Notes: generated by a model from the sequence alone, not told the origin. DNA of 64,000 nt from Kaistia sp. 32K (GCF_016629525.1 NZ_AP024269.1:4414001-4478000); one strand, 5' to 3'; shown: positions 42,266-51,955, counted from the first letter of the stretch. Numbers and translations: made by a program.

Positions 42266-45200
42266 GTGAGACATTTTGAGAGCGGAAGGGGCTACGGCCA
42301 TCGCCAGCAGAACCGCAGGGACACCGCCATCGGGCGGATGGCGGACACGTCTTGGGCGTCAGGCGAGGCTTCGGTTTCGGGCTGGCGCACCGCCCTCCTC
42401 GGCAGCGCCGCCGCCGGCGCGATGATCCTGGCCATGGGCGCTCCCGCCTGGGGCGCCTGCATCGACGATGGCACGACGCGCAACTGCACCGGCGACCTCG
42501 CGGGCGGCGTCAGCATTGACGAGACCCAGCCGATCACCAAGCTGACCGTGGCGGCCCCGACCGGCGACATCACGCCGGAAGAAGGCGTCGCGGGCATCCG
42601 CTTCCTCTCGAACGGCGCCGTCACCATCGACAGCAATACCGGCTCCTTCGGGATCCACGCGACGGGCGAGGACGCCGACGGCATCAAGCTGCAGAGCTTC
42701 GAGGACGGCAACGGGAACATCGGCGACATCACGGCCAACCACACCGGCAAGATCACCTCCGACGAGGGGTTCGGCGTCTGGGCGGAGACGGATGGCGCGA
42801 TCTCGCTGACGACCAACGGCGACATTGAGGCCGGCAAGGACGCGATCAACCTGCATGGCACGATGGGCGGCCTGGTCACCATCGACGTCACCGGCGACCT
42901 GACCTCGACCGGCGGCGCCGGCATCGCCGCCTCGACCAATGGCAGCATCACGGAAAAGAGCCGCGGCGAGATCAACGCCGCGACGAACGGCATCGCGCTG
43001 CAGAGCTTCGAGACCGGCGCCGTCACGATCGACCACGGCGGCGACATCAATGCGCTCAGCGGCCACGGCATCTATGCCTCCGGCAATGGCACCGTCACCT
43101 CGACGAGCACCGGCGACATCCACGCCGGGTCGGACGGCATCCATCTGGAAGGTCACGGCTACGGAAGCCCGATGATCCTTTCGCATACCGGCGCGATCAC
43201 GGCCGATGCAGGCTACGGCGTCTATGCCGACGCCCTCGTCAATGTCGACGTCCGGGTCAATGGCGCGATCGACGCCGGCGGCGACGGCATCTTCGCCAAT
43301 TCGAGCCAGGGATCGACCACCGTCGATCACAAGGGCGGCTCGCTGATCGCCCGCAAGGGCGACGGCATCGTCGCCAAGTCGCCGAACGGCGCGGTCATCG
43401 TCACCAATGCGGGCACGCTCCAGGCCAAGGGTTCCGGCATCTACGCGGAAAGCGGCTCCGGCCCCGTGACGGTCGGGCAGACGGGTTCGCTCGAATCCTT
43501 CGAAGGCAAGGGCATTTATGCCGCCTCCGGCAACGGCAATGTCGAGATCACCACCGACGGCACGGTGACGAGCAAGCTCGACGCCGTCACGGCGCAATCG
43601 GGCGGCGGCTCCGCCAAGTTCACCCAGGGCGGCGACGTCACCTCCTATGAGGGCAAGGGCATCGTCGTGACGTCGGGCGCCAGCTCGGCGACGCTGACGG
43701 GATCCGGCGCCATCACGTCCAAGGGCGACGCGATCACCGTTTCCAGCAGCACCAACGCCACGGTCAACCGCACCAGCGGCGCGATCGAATCCACCAACGG
43801 CACCGGCATCAAGGTCAGCGCCATCGGCGGCACCGCCTCGGTCACCAATAGCGGCAAGATCACCGCCTATCAGGACGGCATCCGCTCGGAATCGACCTAC
43901 GGCAACACGATCAACCAGACGGGCGCCATCACCGCCTCGAACGGCGCCGGCATCTGGGCGACGTCCGGGACCGCCGCCGTCTCGGTCACCTCGAACGGCG
44001 CGATCGAGAGCAAGCTGACCGGCATCCACGCCAAGACCGGCAGCGGTAGCGTCACCGTCGCGCAGACCGGCACCGTCACCTCGAACGCCGGCAAGGGCAT
44101 CGACGCCTATACGCCGAACGGCGCCGTGACCATCGGCACCGGCAAGGTCGTCGCCAAGCTGGACGGCATCACCGCCACCAACGAGAGCGGTGACGACGTG
44201 AAGATCACCAGCGCCGGCGTCACCTCCTATGACGGCGCCGGCATCCTGGCGTCGTCCGCGACCGGTGAGATCACCATCACCAACAACGGCGCCGTCACGT
44301 CGCAGCTGGAAGGCATCAAGGCGACGAGCCTCGGCGACAGCACCGTCTCGATCGAACAGAACGGCGACCTGACCTCCTATTCGAAGACCGGCATTACCGC
44401 CTGGTCGGCGACGGGCGCGATCAACGTGACCGGCACCGGCGCCATCACGGCCGAGCTCGACGGCATCAAGGTCGGCAATGAGGGCTACGGCAAGATCACC
44501 ATCGACCGGACCGGCGACATCACGGCCTACAAGGGCCGCGGCATCATCGCCTCGTCCACCGATGGCGAAATCTCGGTCAAGAGCGCCGGCAAGCTGGTCG
44601 CGGAAACCGACGGCATCGTCGCCACCAATGTCGGCTCCAACAAGGTCAGCGTCACGCAGGAAGGCGACCTGACCGCCAACAAGGGCACCGGCATCGTCGC
44701 CTCGTCCACCACCGGCGAGGTCGTGGTCTCCAGCACCGGCACGCTCATCGCCGATCTCGACGGCATCGTCGCCACCAACCTCGGCGACACCAAGGTCAGC
44801 GTCACGCAGAACGGCAACCTGACCGCCTACAAGGGCACCGGCATCGTCGCCACCTCCACCACCGGCGAGGTGAAAGTCACGCAGACCGGCGTTCTGCTGG
44901 CGGATCTCGACGGCATCGTCGCGACCAATGTCGGCGAGACGGCCGTCACGGTCGACGCCGGGAGCATCACCGCCAACAAGGGCACCGGCATCATCGCCCA
45001 GTCCTCGCTGGGCGCCATCAAGGTCACCAGCGTCGGCGACATCTTCGCCGATCTCGACGGCATCATCGCCAAGAACGAGGGGACCCGGTTCGTCAGCGTC
45101 TCCTCCCGCAACATCACCGCCACCAATGGCACCGGCATCGTCGCGACGTCGGCGCTCGGCGCCATCACCGTCGTCAGCGCCGGCAACATCACCGCCAAGG

Positions 45201-47101
45201 CGGACGGCATCTATGCCGCCAATGCCAGCGACGACGGCACGGTCTCGGTCACGCATGGCGGCGGCACCATCACCACCGACGAGGGCGACGGCATCCATGC
45301 CGAGACCGTCAACGCGGATATCGACGTCACCATCGACGGCGACATCAAGGCGGCGCGCGACGGCATCCGCCTGACCAGCTATGGCGACCAGACGGTCACC
45401 ATCGACGGCGGCTCGGTGCAGGGCGGCGCGGGCTTCGCCGGCGTCAACTTCGACGGCGGCCACCTGAACTGGCTCACCAACAACAAGGGCGGCGATATCC
45501 GCAGCGCCGACGGCATCAACGGCCTCGCCATCTCGGCGCATGACAGCGACACGACGATCGTCAACAACGGCACGATCACCGGCAATGTCATCCTGAGCGA
45601 CTGGACGAACCGCTTCGACAACGGCCCGGACGGCATCTTCAACATGGGCGACACCGTCCATCTCGGCGCCGGCAACACGCTGACCAACAACGGCGTGGTG
45701 ACGATCGGCGGCGACGCCATCGCCACGACGGCGCTGAACGGCTCCTTCGTCAACGGCGCCGCCGGCACGCTGAAGATCGACGTCGACCTCGCCCATTCGA
45801 CCGCCGACCGGCTCGACGTCTCGGAGAATGCCAGCCTCGCCGGCTCGCTCGGCCTGCACCTGACGACGCTCGGCACGTTCGGACAGACCTTTACGGTCCT
45901 GACGGCCGAGAACATCGCCACCAACGGGCTGACGGTCTCCAATCCGCTGGTGCAGTACCAGATCAACTCGGACAGCGATCACCTCGACCTGACGGTCGCC
46001 GGCTACGACTATCTGGCCCAGGGCCTGAACGCGAACGGCAAGGTGCTCGGCAGCTACTTCAACAGCACGATCGGCCATCTGCCGGCGCTCGATCCGATCG
46101 GCCTGGCGCTCCTGAACCTGACCACGATGGACGACGTCAATAACGCCTACAACCAGCTCTCGCCGGACGCCTATCTGAACGAGCAGATGACGGCGGTCCA
46201 GGATTCGCTCGGCTTCGCCACCAGCATGCTGAGCTGCAAGGTGCGCGACGGCGCCTATGCCTTCAACGCCGAGGGCGAATGCGCCTGGGGCCGCGTCGGC
46301 TACCGCACCTTCGACCGCGAGACGACGGCGGAGAACGCCGGCTTCGACCGCACCAGCTGGGAACTGGCCGGCGGCGCGCAATACGCCGTCAAGGACGACG
46401 TCCGCGTCGGCTTCGCCGTCGCGGCGGGCACCTCGAAGACCACCGGCGCCAGCGGCGCGACCAGCGACGGCAAGCGGCTCGAAGGCGGCCTGATCGTCAA
46501 GTACGTCCCCGGCCCGCTCACCCTCGCGGCAGCGGTCTCGGGCAGCTATGGCTGGTACGACAGCGAGCGCTCCGTCCGGTTCGGTGATTTCAACGAAGCG
46601 CTGAACAGCAAGCCGGAAGCCGGCTCGCTCAACGCACGGCTCCGCGCCGCCTACGATCTCGGCAACGACACGATCTACATCCGCCCGCAGATCGAGGGCA
46701 ACGCCACCTATCTCTACCAGGCGGCGTTCTCGGAGACCGGCGGCGTCGCGGCCGTCTCGGTCGACAGCGGCTCGCAGACCGTGTTCAGCGTCGCGCCGGA
46801 AGTGGAAGTCGGCGGACAGGTCATCACCGCCGGCGGCACGATGATCCGTCCCTACGTCAAGGGTGGCGTCACGGCGTTCTCCAGCGACAGCTTCGCGCTC
46901 AACGCGCGCTTCGTCGCCGACACCTCGAACACCAGCGACTTCACCGTCACCAGCAGCACCGACCGGCTGCTCTGGAACACCTCGGTGGGCGTCGACCTCC
47001 TGTTCGAGAACGGCAACACGGTGCGCGCCTTCTATGACGGCAATTTCGGCCAGACCTCGACCGAGAACGCCTTCGGCCTGAAGGCCAGCCACAACTTCTG
47101 A
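42266..47101 (+). CDS. Autotransporter adhesin with beta-helix repeats and C-terminal barrel
   Basis: 1611 residues from a GTG at 42266 (GGGGG upstream). An extended N-terminal region leads to a signal sequence (about residues 39-64, ending GAPAWGA-CI). The passenger (65-1310) consists of short repeated strands that should form a right-handed beta-helix, with a basic unit of about 25 residues and a double unit of 50 (DGI...GTGI). Some double units are nearly the same at DNA level (period 150 nt at 44531, 44681, 44831). The last ~298 residues (from SLGFATSMLSC) form an autotransporter barrel with a C-terminal aromatic residue (HNF). The passenger is poor in cysteine. A surface role in attachment or biofilm is likely. 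The terminator at 47120 follows. Confidence 0.93.
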   Translation: MRHFESGRGYGHRQQNRRDTAIGRMADTSWASGEASVSGWRTALLGSAAAGAMILAMGAPAWGACIDDGTTRNCTGDLAGGVSIDETQPITKLTVAAPTGDITPEEGVAGIRFLSNGAVTIDSNTGSFGIHATGEDADGIKLQSFEDGNGNIGDITANHTGKITSDEGFGVWAETDGAISLTTNGDIEAGKDAINLHGTMGGLVTIDVTGDLTSTGGAGIAASTNGSITEKSRGEINAATNGIALQSFETGAVTIDHGGDINALSGHGIYASGNGTVTSTSTGDIHAGSDGIHLEGHGYGSPMILSHTGAITADAGYGVYADALVNVDVRVNGAIDAGGDGIFANSSQGSTTVDHKGGSLIARKGDGIVAKSPNGAVIVTNAGTLQAKGSGIYAESGSGPVTVGQTGSLESFEGKGIYAASGNGNVEITTDGTVTSKLDAVTAQSGGGSAKFTQGGDVTSYEGKGIVVTSGASSATLTGSGAITSKGDAITVSSSTNATVNRTSGAIESTNGTGIKVSAIGGTASVTNSGKITAYQDGIRSESTYGNTINQTGAITASNGAGIWATSGTAAVSVTSNGAIESKLTGIHAKTGSGSVTVAQTGTVTSNAGKGIDAYTPNGAVTIGTGKVVAKLDGITATNESGDDVKITSAGVTSYDGAGILASSATGEITITNNGAVTSQLEGIKATSLGDSTVSIEQNGDLTSYSKTGITAWSATGAINVTGTGAITAELDGIKVGNEGYGKITIDRTGDITAYKGRGIIASSTDGEISVKSAGKLVAETDGIVATNVGSNKVSVTQEGDLTANKGTGIVASSTTGEVVVSSTGTLIADLDGIVATNLGDTKVSVTQNGNLTAYKGTGIVATSTTGEVKVTQTGVLLADLDGIVATNVGETAVTVDAGSITANKGTGIIAQSSLGAIKVTSVGDIFADLDGIIAKNEGTRFVSVSSRNITATNGTGIVATSALGAITVVSAGNITAKADGIYAANASDDGTVSVTHGGGTITTDEGDGIHAETVNADIDVTIDGDIKAARDGIRLTSYGDQTVTIDGGSVQGGAGFAGVNFDGGHLNWLTNNKGGDIRSADGINGLAISAHDSDTTIVNNGTITGNVILSDWTNRFDNGPDGIFNMGDTVHLGAGNTLTNNGVVTIGGDAIATTALNGSFVNGAAGTLKIDVDLAHSTADRLDVSENASLAGSLGLHLTTLGTFGQTFTVLTAENIATNGLTVSNPLVQYQINSDSDHLDLTVAGYDYLAQGLNANGKVLGSYFNSTIGHLPALDPIGLALLNLTTMDDVNNAYNQLSPDAYLNEQMTAVQDSLGFATSMLSCKVRDGAYAFNAEGECAWGRVGYRTFDRETTAENAGFDRTSWELAGGAQYAVKDDVRVGFAVAAGTSKTTGASGATSDGKRLEGGLIVKYVPGPLTLAAAVSGSYGWYDSERSVRFGDFNEALNSKPEAGSLNARLRAAYDLGNDTIYIRPQIEGNATYLYQAAFSETGGVAAVSVDSGSQTVFSVAPEVEVGGQVITAGGTMIRPYVKGGVTAFSSDSFALNARFVADTSNTSDFTVTSSTDRLLWNTSVGVDLLFENGNTVRAFYDGNFGQTSTENAFGLKASHNF
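44531..45130 (+). repeat. Tandem ~150-nt repeats inside the autotransporter passenger
   Basis: Units starting with AAGGGC(A/C)CCG or close to it occur at 44531, 44681, 44831 and 44978, so the period is 150, 150 and 147 nt. Each codes for 49-50 residues. Nucleotide likeness is highest between the 44681 and 44831 units. Confidence 0.85.
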
Positions 47102-47119
47102 CAACGCCCCGCCAAACAG

Positions 47120-47153
47120 AAAGCCCCGGAACAAAGGTTCCGGGGCTTTTTTT
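47120..47153 (+). terminator. Strong intrinsic terminator after the autotransporter gene
   Basis: A 13-bp stem (AAAGCCCCGGAAC with GTTCCGGGGCTTT), AAAG loop and a run of T. The A-rich 5' side means it can also serve the convergent - operon. Confidence 0.9.
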
Positions 47154-47175
47154 GTTTTGAGGTTACAGGTCCTGC

Positions 47176-48663
47176 CTAGTGCACCGAGGCATACATGATC
47201 TGTTCCTGCGTCACGTCGAGCGGCGAGAATTCCTCGACGATGCGGCCCTGGCGGCAGACCAGGATGCGATCGGAAAGGGCGAGGATTTCCGGTAGGTAGG
47301 ACGAGATGACGACGACCGCCAGGCCCTGGTCGGCCAGCTCCTCGATCAGCGCGTGGATCTCCGCCACCGCGCCGACGTCGACGCCGCGCGTCGGCTCGTC
47401 GAAGATGACGAGCTTCGGCTTCTGCACCAGCGCCTTGCCGATCACCACCTTCTGCTGGTTGCCGCCGGAGAGCTCGATGACGCGGGCCTCCGCGTCGATG
47501 CTGCGGATCGCAAGCTTCGGGCTCCAGATCTCCAGGAGCGCCTTCATCTCCTTGTGGCTCACGACCGGCAGCCGTTCGAGGCCGGCCGCCAGCAGGCCGG
47601 AATAGAGGTTCTCGGCGATCGACATCGTCTCGAAAAAGCCCTCCAGCTTGCGGTCCTCGGTGACGTAGACGATGCCGTCGCGCACCGCCTCGCGCGGCGT
47701 CGCATAGCGCACCAGCTCGCCGCGATATTCGATCGAGCCGCCGCGCAGGAAATTGCGCTTGTAGACGCCGGCGATGATCTTCGCCGTCTCCGTCCGGCCG
47801 GAGCCGACCAGCCCGAAAATGCCGGTCGTCTGCCCCTCGAAGATCGAGAACGACGTGTTGCGGACCAGCGCCCCCATCGAGATGTCCTCGACCGACAGGA
47901 TTTTTGCGCCCGGCCGGCGGACCGTCTGGCGCAGCCGCGCGCCCTCGACGGCGGGACGGCCCACCATCGCCTGCACGATCTTCGCCTGGTCGAAATTCGC
48001 GGCGAGGTCGGTCACGACCTTCTCGCCATCGCGAAGGATGGTGATCCGGTCCGCGATCTCGAGCGCCTCTTCGAGCGCATGGCTGATGAAGACGATCGTC
48101 ACCCCGCGTGCCTTCAACCTGGCGACGAGGGCGAAGAAATGCCGCCGCTCCTCGGGTGTTAACGTCGCGGTCGGCTCGTCGAAGATGATGATCTTCGCGT
48201 TCAACCGAACCGCGCGGGCGATCTCGACCATCTGCCGTTTGGCGGCGCCGAGCGTCGAGACGTTGGCGGTCGGGTCGACGGTGAAGTTCAGCGATTGCAG
48301 GAACTGCTGCGCCGCGATGGTGATGCCGCGCAGCCGGTTGAACGCCCGCTCGTGGCCGAGATAGAGGTTCTGCGCCACGGTCATCGAGGGCACCAGGCTC
48401 GTCTCCTGGAACACCATGGCGATGCCCTGCTTGAGTGCGTCGGCCGGACCGGCGAAGCGGACCTCCCTGCCCCCATAGACCAGCGCGCCGGAGCTCGGCT
48501 CGATCACGCCGGCGAGCATCTTGGAGAGCGTCGACTTGCCCGCGCCGTTCTCGCCGAGCAGCGCATGCACCTCGCCGGCGCGGAGATCGAAATCGATCGG
48601 ATGGACGGCGATATTGCCGTGATAGGCCTTCGAGATCGCCTTCGTCTGCAGCACGACGGTCAT
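47176..48663 (-). CDS. Ribose/galactose-type ABC importer ATPase with two ATP-binding domains
   Basis: 495 residues from the ATG at 48663, which overlaps the stop of the SMP-30 gene. Domain 1 has Walker A GENGAGKST (near 39-47), LGAAKRQMVEIARAV and IIIFDEPTATLT; domain 2 has GLVGSGRTE, the signature ELSGGNQQKVVIGKAL and DEPTRGVDVGAVAEIH. It is the last gene of a five-gene operon and drives the two permeases upstream. It resembles but does not closely match the ATPase at 32.0-33.6 kb. Confidence 0.92.
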   Translation of the reverse strand: MTVVLQTKAISKAYHGNIAVHPIDFDLRAGEVHALLGENGAGKSTLSKMLAGVIEPSSGALVYGGREVRFAGPADALKQGIAMVFQETSLVPSMTVAQNLYLGHERAFNRLRGITIAAQQFLQSLNFTVDPTANVSTLGAAKRQMVEIARAVRLNAKIIIFDEPTATLTPEERRHFFALVARLKARGVTIVFISHALEEALEIADRITILRDGEKVVTDLAANFDQAKIVQAMVGRPAVEGARLRQTVRRPGAKILSVEDISMGALVRNTSFSIFEGQTTGIFGLVGSGRTETAKIIAGVYKRNFLRGGSIEYRGELVRYATPREAVRDGIVYVTEDRKLEGFFETMSIAENLYSGLLAAGLERLPVVSHKEMKALLEIWSPKLAIRSIDAEARVIELSGGNQQKVVIGKALVQKPKLVIFDEPTRGVDVGAVAEIHALIEELADQGLAVVVISSYLPEILALSDRILVCRQGRIVEEFSPLDVTQEQIMYASVH

Positions 48664-49733
48664 TGCGGCTCTCCCTTGCCGAGATCGACGATCAGCCCGG
48701 CTCCCGTTACCGTCGCCAGCACCGAGTCCCCGGTTTCCAGCACCGAGGTCAGGCCGTGCCGCGTGCCGTCCGAGCGGCTGTGGAAGCTCTGGACGGGCTG
48801 CAGTCCGGCATCGAGCCGGACCGCGAGGCCATAGGAGCGCGACGGCGCCCAGGGCTTGTGCACGCCCATGGTGCGCACGGCGCCGCATTGCAGCGGTTCG
48901 AGGAAGCTGGATCCGGAAGAAAGCGCCGGCGCGATCCAGTTTTGCCGCTCGACGGTTTCCAGCATGTCGCGGCGAAAACGATCCTCCTGCAGCACGAACT
49001 CGATCAGCCGGTTGCGCGGCGCGAAGACGGCGAGCCAGAAGCCGCCGTCGCGCGCGGCGGAAAGCCGGCCGGCATAGCCCGGGATCCGCGTCAGCACGGG
49101 CGCCGGCCGCTTGCCGGCTTCGAGGCGCACGAGACGATGGGCAAAGGCCTCGCTGACATGGATCGTCCCGTCCGGGCCGGCATGGACGCCGGATGGCCAA
49201 GCGAGATCCCGGGCCAGAAGCGTCCCTGCGCCGCTGGAAATATCGAGCTTCCAGACCGAGCCGGTGGCGCGCTTCTCCATCAGATCCACCACCCAGTCGG
49301 AAGGCGCGTGCCGGGCCGAGCCCTGCGCCACCACGATCGTCGTCGCGTCGAGCACGGCGATCGCGGTCGGCGAGACGAGCGGCTCCGATCCCAGGCGATC
49401 GAAGGTCCGCCCCTCGCTCGCGCCATCATGGAGGACGATCCGGCCGCTTTCGAGCGCCACGACCAGCGTCTCGTCCGTCAACGCCGCAAGCGCGCTCACC
49501 GGCGCGTCGAAGCGGGCGAGTTCGCGTGTCCCCCCGCCTTCCAGAGCATGAACGAAATTGCCGGCCGAAAAGACCGGCCGCCCCGCCCAGAACAGCAGAT
49601 TGTCGGGCGCCTCGTGCTCAAGGCGGACCGGCGCTTCCTCCAGCGCCGTGTTCGGCTTGAAGGCGCCGTCATAGGGCGGAATGGTGATGGCGCGGCCGCG
49701 GAACGGGTCGAGAATGCGATCGAGCAGCCTCAT
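48660..49733 (-). CDS. SMP-30/strictosidine synthase-like beta-propeller protein
   Basis: 357 residues from the ATG at 49733, overlapping the fusion gene by 4 nt. Propeller-type repeats are seen (PSGVHAGPDGTIHVSEAFAHRLVRL, GRLSAARDGGFWLAVFAPRNRLIEFVL). The family includes gluconolactonases and strictosidine synthase-like lactonases or hydrolases. There is no signal peptide, so it should be cytoplasmic. It is a paralogue of the C-terminal half of the upstream fusion protein (the segment on the 50-carbon side, DGGYWMAWLGMRTPSFDLAL, is the counterpart of DGGFWLAVFAPRNRLIEFVL). It may open a lactone made from the imported sugar. Confidence 0.82.
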   Translation of the reverse strand: MRLLDRILDPFRGRAITIPPYDGAFKPNTALEEAPVRLEHEAPDNLLFWAGRPVFSAGNFVHALEGGGTRELARFDAPVSALAALTDETLVVALESGRIVLHDGASEGRTFDRLGSEPLVSPTAIAVLDATTIVVAQGSARHAPSDWVVDLMEKRATGSVWKLDISSGAGTLLARDLAWPSGVHAGPDGTIHVSEAFAHRLVRLEAGKRPAPVLTRIPGYAGRLSAARDGGFWLAVFAPRNRLIEFVLQEDRFRRDMLETVERQNWIAPALSSGSSFLEPLQCGAVRTMGVHKPWAPSRSYGLAVRLDAGLQPVQSFHSRSDGTRHGLTSVLETGDSVLATVTGAGLIVDLGKGEPQ

Positions 49734-51853
49734 GTCGCCGCTCCCCAATAGGCGTTCCAGCCGGTCCAGTTCGGGTCGGCGCCGGGAATGGCGATCCGGC
49801 CGATCCGGTTGTTGAGGATGCCGCCGATATAGAGATGGCCCTTGTGCTCGCGCATCGAGGTGACCATCGGATGGCTGGCGCCGCCGAGATCGCCGAGCGT
49901 TGAAAGGATCCGGCCGCTCTCGTCGAACTTCACCACGCCGCCGGTGTTGATGTTGGGAAACAGCCACTCGTCCTGCGGCAGGCGGCGGGTCATGCGCTTG
50001 CGCATGCCGGGATCGCGCAGCGCGAGATCGAAGCTCGGCGTGCGCATGCCGAGCCAGGCCATCCAGTAGCCGCCGTCCGAGGCGCGGTTGATGTTGTCGG
50101 GATAGCCGGGCATGTCGCGGATGACGGTCTCCAGCGTTCCGGCCTTCGGCCCCTCGATCCAGTAGCGATGGACGGCGCAGGCCCAGGATTCGGCGATCAG
50201 CAGCGACTGGCCGTCATGGGCGAGGCAGACGCCATTGGCATAGCGCAGCTTTTCGAGCACCGTCCGCGTCTTGCCGGTCGCGGGATCATAGACCAGCAGC
50301 CGTCCCGTCGGCCGGCTCTCGATCGAATCAAGCGCCCATTCATGCGCGTCGTAGCGGGTGGTCGAATCCGTGAACCACACCCGGCCCTGGCGGTCGATGT
50401 CGCAATCATTGGGATCGCGCAGGCGGGCGTCGTCGACGACCGAGAGCAGCGATCGCCGCGTCTCGGTCGACAGCTCGCGGACGCCGCCGTCCGGCGCAAC
50501 CGAATAGAGCCCCATCGCGCCGACGCAGGTCTTGATCGAGCCGTCGCGATCGATCGCGAGCCCGAGCGGGAAGCCGCCGATATGGGCGAAGACTTCCGAA
50601 CGCCGGTAATCGGGCGCGAAATAGCGGACGATCTCGCCATGCCGCGTGCCGGCATAGAGATTGTCGTCGCGGTCGAGGACGATGTCCTCCGGCCCTTCCA
50701 GTTCGCCGAGGCCGATCGCCTCGGCGCCGGCGAGCGCGTTATCGAGCGCATAGGGCGTGCCGGAACCTGGCACGGCGGAAATGGCCGGCTGCATCGCATG
50801 GTGCACCGGCGCGACATAGACTTCCGAGACCACCTTCTGCCGGTTCTTCAGCCAGCGGACGTCGACGACGATCGCGAGCGCCAGCATCAGGCCGAGGATC
50901 ATCTGGTTGGTGCCGGTGCCGGCGCCGAGCCGGATCAGGCCGTTGTTGATGATGAGCACGGCGACGGCGCCGATCAGCCCCTTGGCGATCGAGCCGCGGC
51001 CGCCGCCGAGGCTATTGCCGCCGACGACGGCGGCGGTCAGCGCCAAGAGCTCCAGCCCGAGGCCGGAGCCCGGCCCGACGCCGGAGAGCCGCGCGGCGAA
51101 CAGGAAGCCTGCCATGCCGCAGGCGACGCCGGAGACGACATAGGTCAGGAACACGGTGCGGCGCACCGGGATGCCGATATTGTAGGCGGAGCGGCGCGCG
51201 CCGCCGACGGCGCTGATGTGCCAGCCGATGCGCGAGCGCGAGATGACGAGATGCGCGAGGAGCGTGAAGGCGAGCGCGATCAGCGCGCTGACCGGAATGC
51301 CGGCGAGCGAGCCGACGCCCAGCCAGTCGAAACTGTCGGAATAGAACTGCGAGCTCTGGATCTGCTTGCCATACTGGATGATCAGGATGTCGTAGAGCGA
51401 GCGGCCGATGATCAGCGTCACCAGCGTGGTCAGGAAGGCGCGCAGCCGCAGATAGCCGACGAGATAGCCGTTGAAGGCGCCGAACAGGCCGCCGGCGCCG
51501 ACCGCCGCCGCGAAGGCGAGCCAGGGCGATCCCTCGCCGATATAGATGACGGCGAGCGCAGCGAAGGCGGCGAGCGCGAAGATCGAGCCGACGGAGAGAT
51601 CGATGCCGCCGCCGATGATCACCACCGTCAGGCCGATGACGACGAGCAGGAACTCGCCCAGTTGCCGCGACGTGTCGAGCAGGCTGCCGGCGCTGAAGAA
51701 GCCCGGAATCAGCGTCCCGAAGATGGCGATGACGGCGACGAGAAAGGCGAAGGGGACCAGATTGTCGGCCCAGTTCTTGACGAGGATCTCGCCGACAAGA
51801 TGGGTTGGAATCCGGTTGTAGCGAAATCGGGTGACGGCCTCGCGCAGGGACAT
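49730..51853 (-). CDS. Fusion of RbsC-type ABC permease and SMP-30/gluconolactonase-like propeller
   Basis: 707 residues in one open frame. Residues 1 to about 340 form a full RbsC-type permease (VVIIGGGIDLSVGSIFALAAF, AVGGARRSAYNIGIPVRR, VGGNSLGGGRGSIAKGLIGA). A linker (about 341-370) leads to a complete SMP-30-like domain (about 371-700: EGPEDIVLDRDDNLYAGTRHG, LRDPNDCDIDRQGRVWFTDSTTRYD, YANGVCLAHDGQSLLIAESW, MPGYPDNINRASDGGYWMAW). The last motif is typical for the strictosidine-synthase-like branch. RbsC-type permeases end in the cytoplasm, so the propeller should act on the sugar as it enters. A sequencing error is unlikely, since both halves are full length and in the same frame. Confidence 0.9.
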   Translation of the reverse strand: MSLREAVTRFRYNRIPTHLVGEILVKNWADNLVPFAFLVAVIAIFGTLIPGFFSAGSLLDTSRQLGEFLLVVIGLTVVIIGGGIDLSVGSIFALAAFAALAVIYIGEGSPWLAFAAAVGAGGLFGAFNGYLVGYLRLRAFLTTLVTLIIGRSLYDILIIQYGKQIQSSQFYSDSFDWLGVGSLAGIPVSALIALAFTLLAHLVISRSRIGWHISAVGGARRSAYNIGIPVRRTVFLTYVVSGVACGMAGFLFAARLSGVGPGSGLGLELLALTAAVVGGNSLGGGRGSIAKGLIGAVAVLIINNGLIRLGAGTGTNQMILGLMLALAIVVDVRWLKNRQKVVSEVYVAPVHHAMQPAISAVPGSGTPYALDNALAGAEAIGLGELEGPEDIVLDRDDNLYAGTRHGEIVRYFAPDYRRSEVFAHIGGFPLGLAIDRDGSIKTCVGAMGLYSVAPDGGVRELSTETRRSLLSVVDDARLRDPNDCDIDRQGRVWFTDSTTRYDAHEWALDSIESRPTGRLLVYDPATGKTRTVLEKLRYANGVCLAHDGQSLLIAESWACAVHRYWIEGPKAGTLETVIRDMPGYPDNINRASDGGYWMAWLGMRTPSFDLALRDPGMRKRMTRRLPQDEWLFPNINTGGVVKFDESGRILSTLGDLGGASHPMVTSMREHKGHLYIGGILNNRIGRIAIPGADPNWTGWNAYWGAAT

Positions 51854-51910
51854 CCGAAATTCCAGCTCTGGTGGGTAGGAACGATCAGGCCGAACCGGCC
51901 TGAAGAAAGA

Positions 51911-51938
51911 CGAGCGCGCCGGCGGGCCGGCGCGCTCG
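51911..51938 (-). terminator. Intercistronic hairpin after the receptor gene
   Basis: A perfect 13-bp stem (CGAGCGCGCCGGC with GCCGGCGCGCTCG), 2-nt centre. On the - strand it is followed by TCTTTCTTC. It lies between the receptor and the fusion permease and probably reduces read-through or protects the receptor mRNA. Confidence 0.6.
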
Positions 51939-51955
51939 CTTGAAAACGTCGGCGG

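Noticed and set aside
40297..42279. A 660-codon + frame inside the glycosyltransferase gene
   Set aside because: Arg/Pro/Ala-rich shadow of the glycosyltransferase in another frame.
44531..45130. CRISPR-like array
   Set aside because: The repeats are 150 nt long, in frame and coding; there are no short repeats with unique spacers and no cas genes.
42359..47134. A 1591-codon open frame antisense to the autotransporter
   Set aside because: It mirrors the periodic, GC-rich repeats of the real gene, has no SD site and codes only for low-complexity Asp/Gly/Ala/Val sequence.
47120..47153. Small regulatory RNA
   Set aside because: The hairpin with T-run is fully explained as the terminator of the autotransporter gene.
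50168..51943. A 591-codon + frame
   Set aside because: Antisense shadow of the permease/SMP-30 fusion gene.
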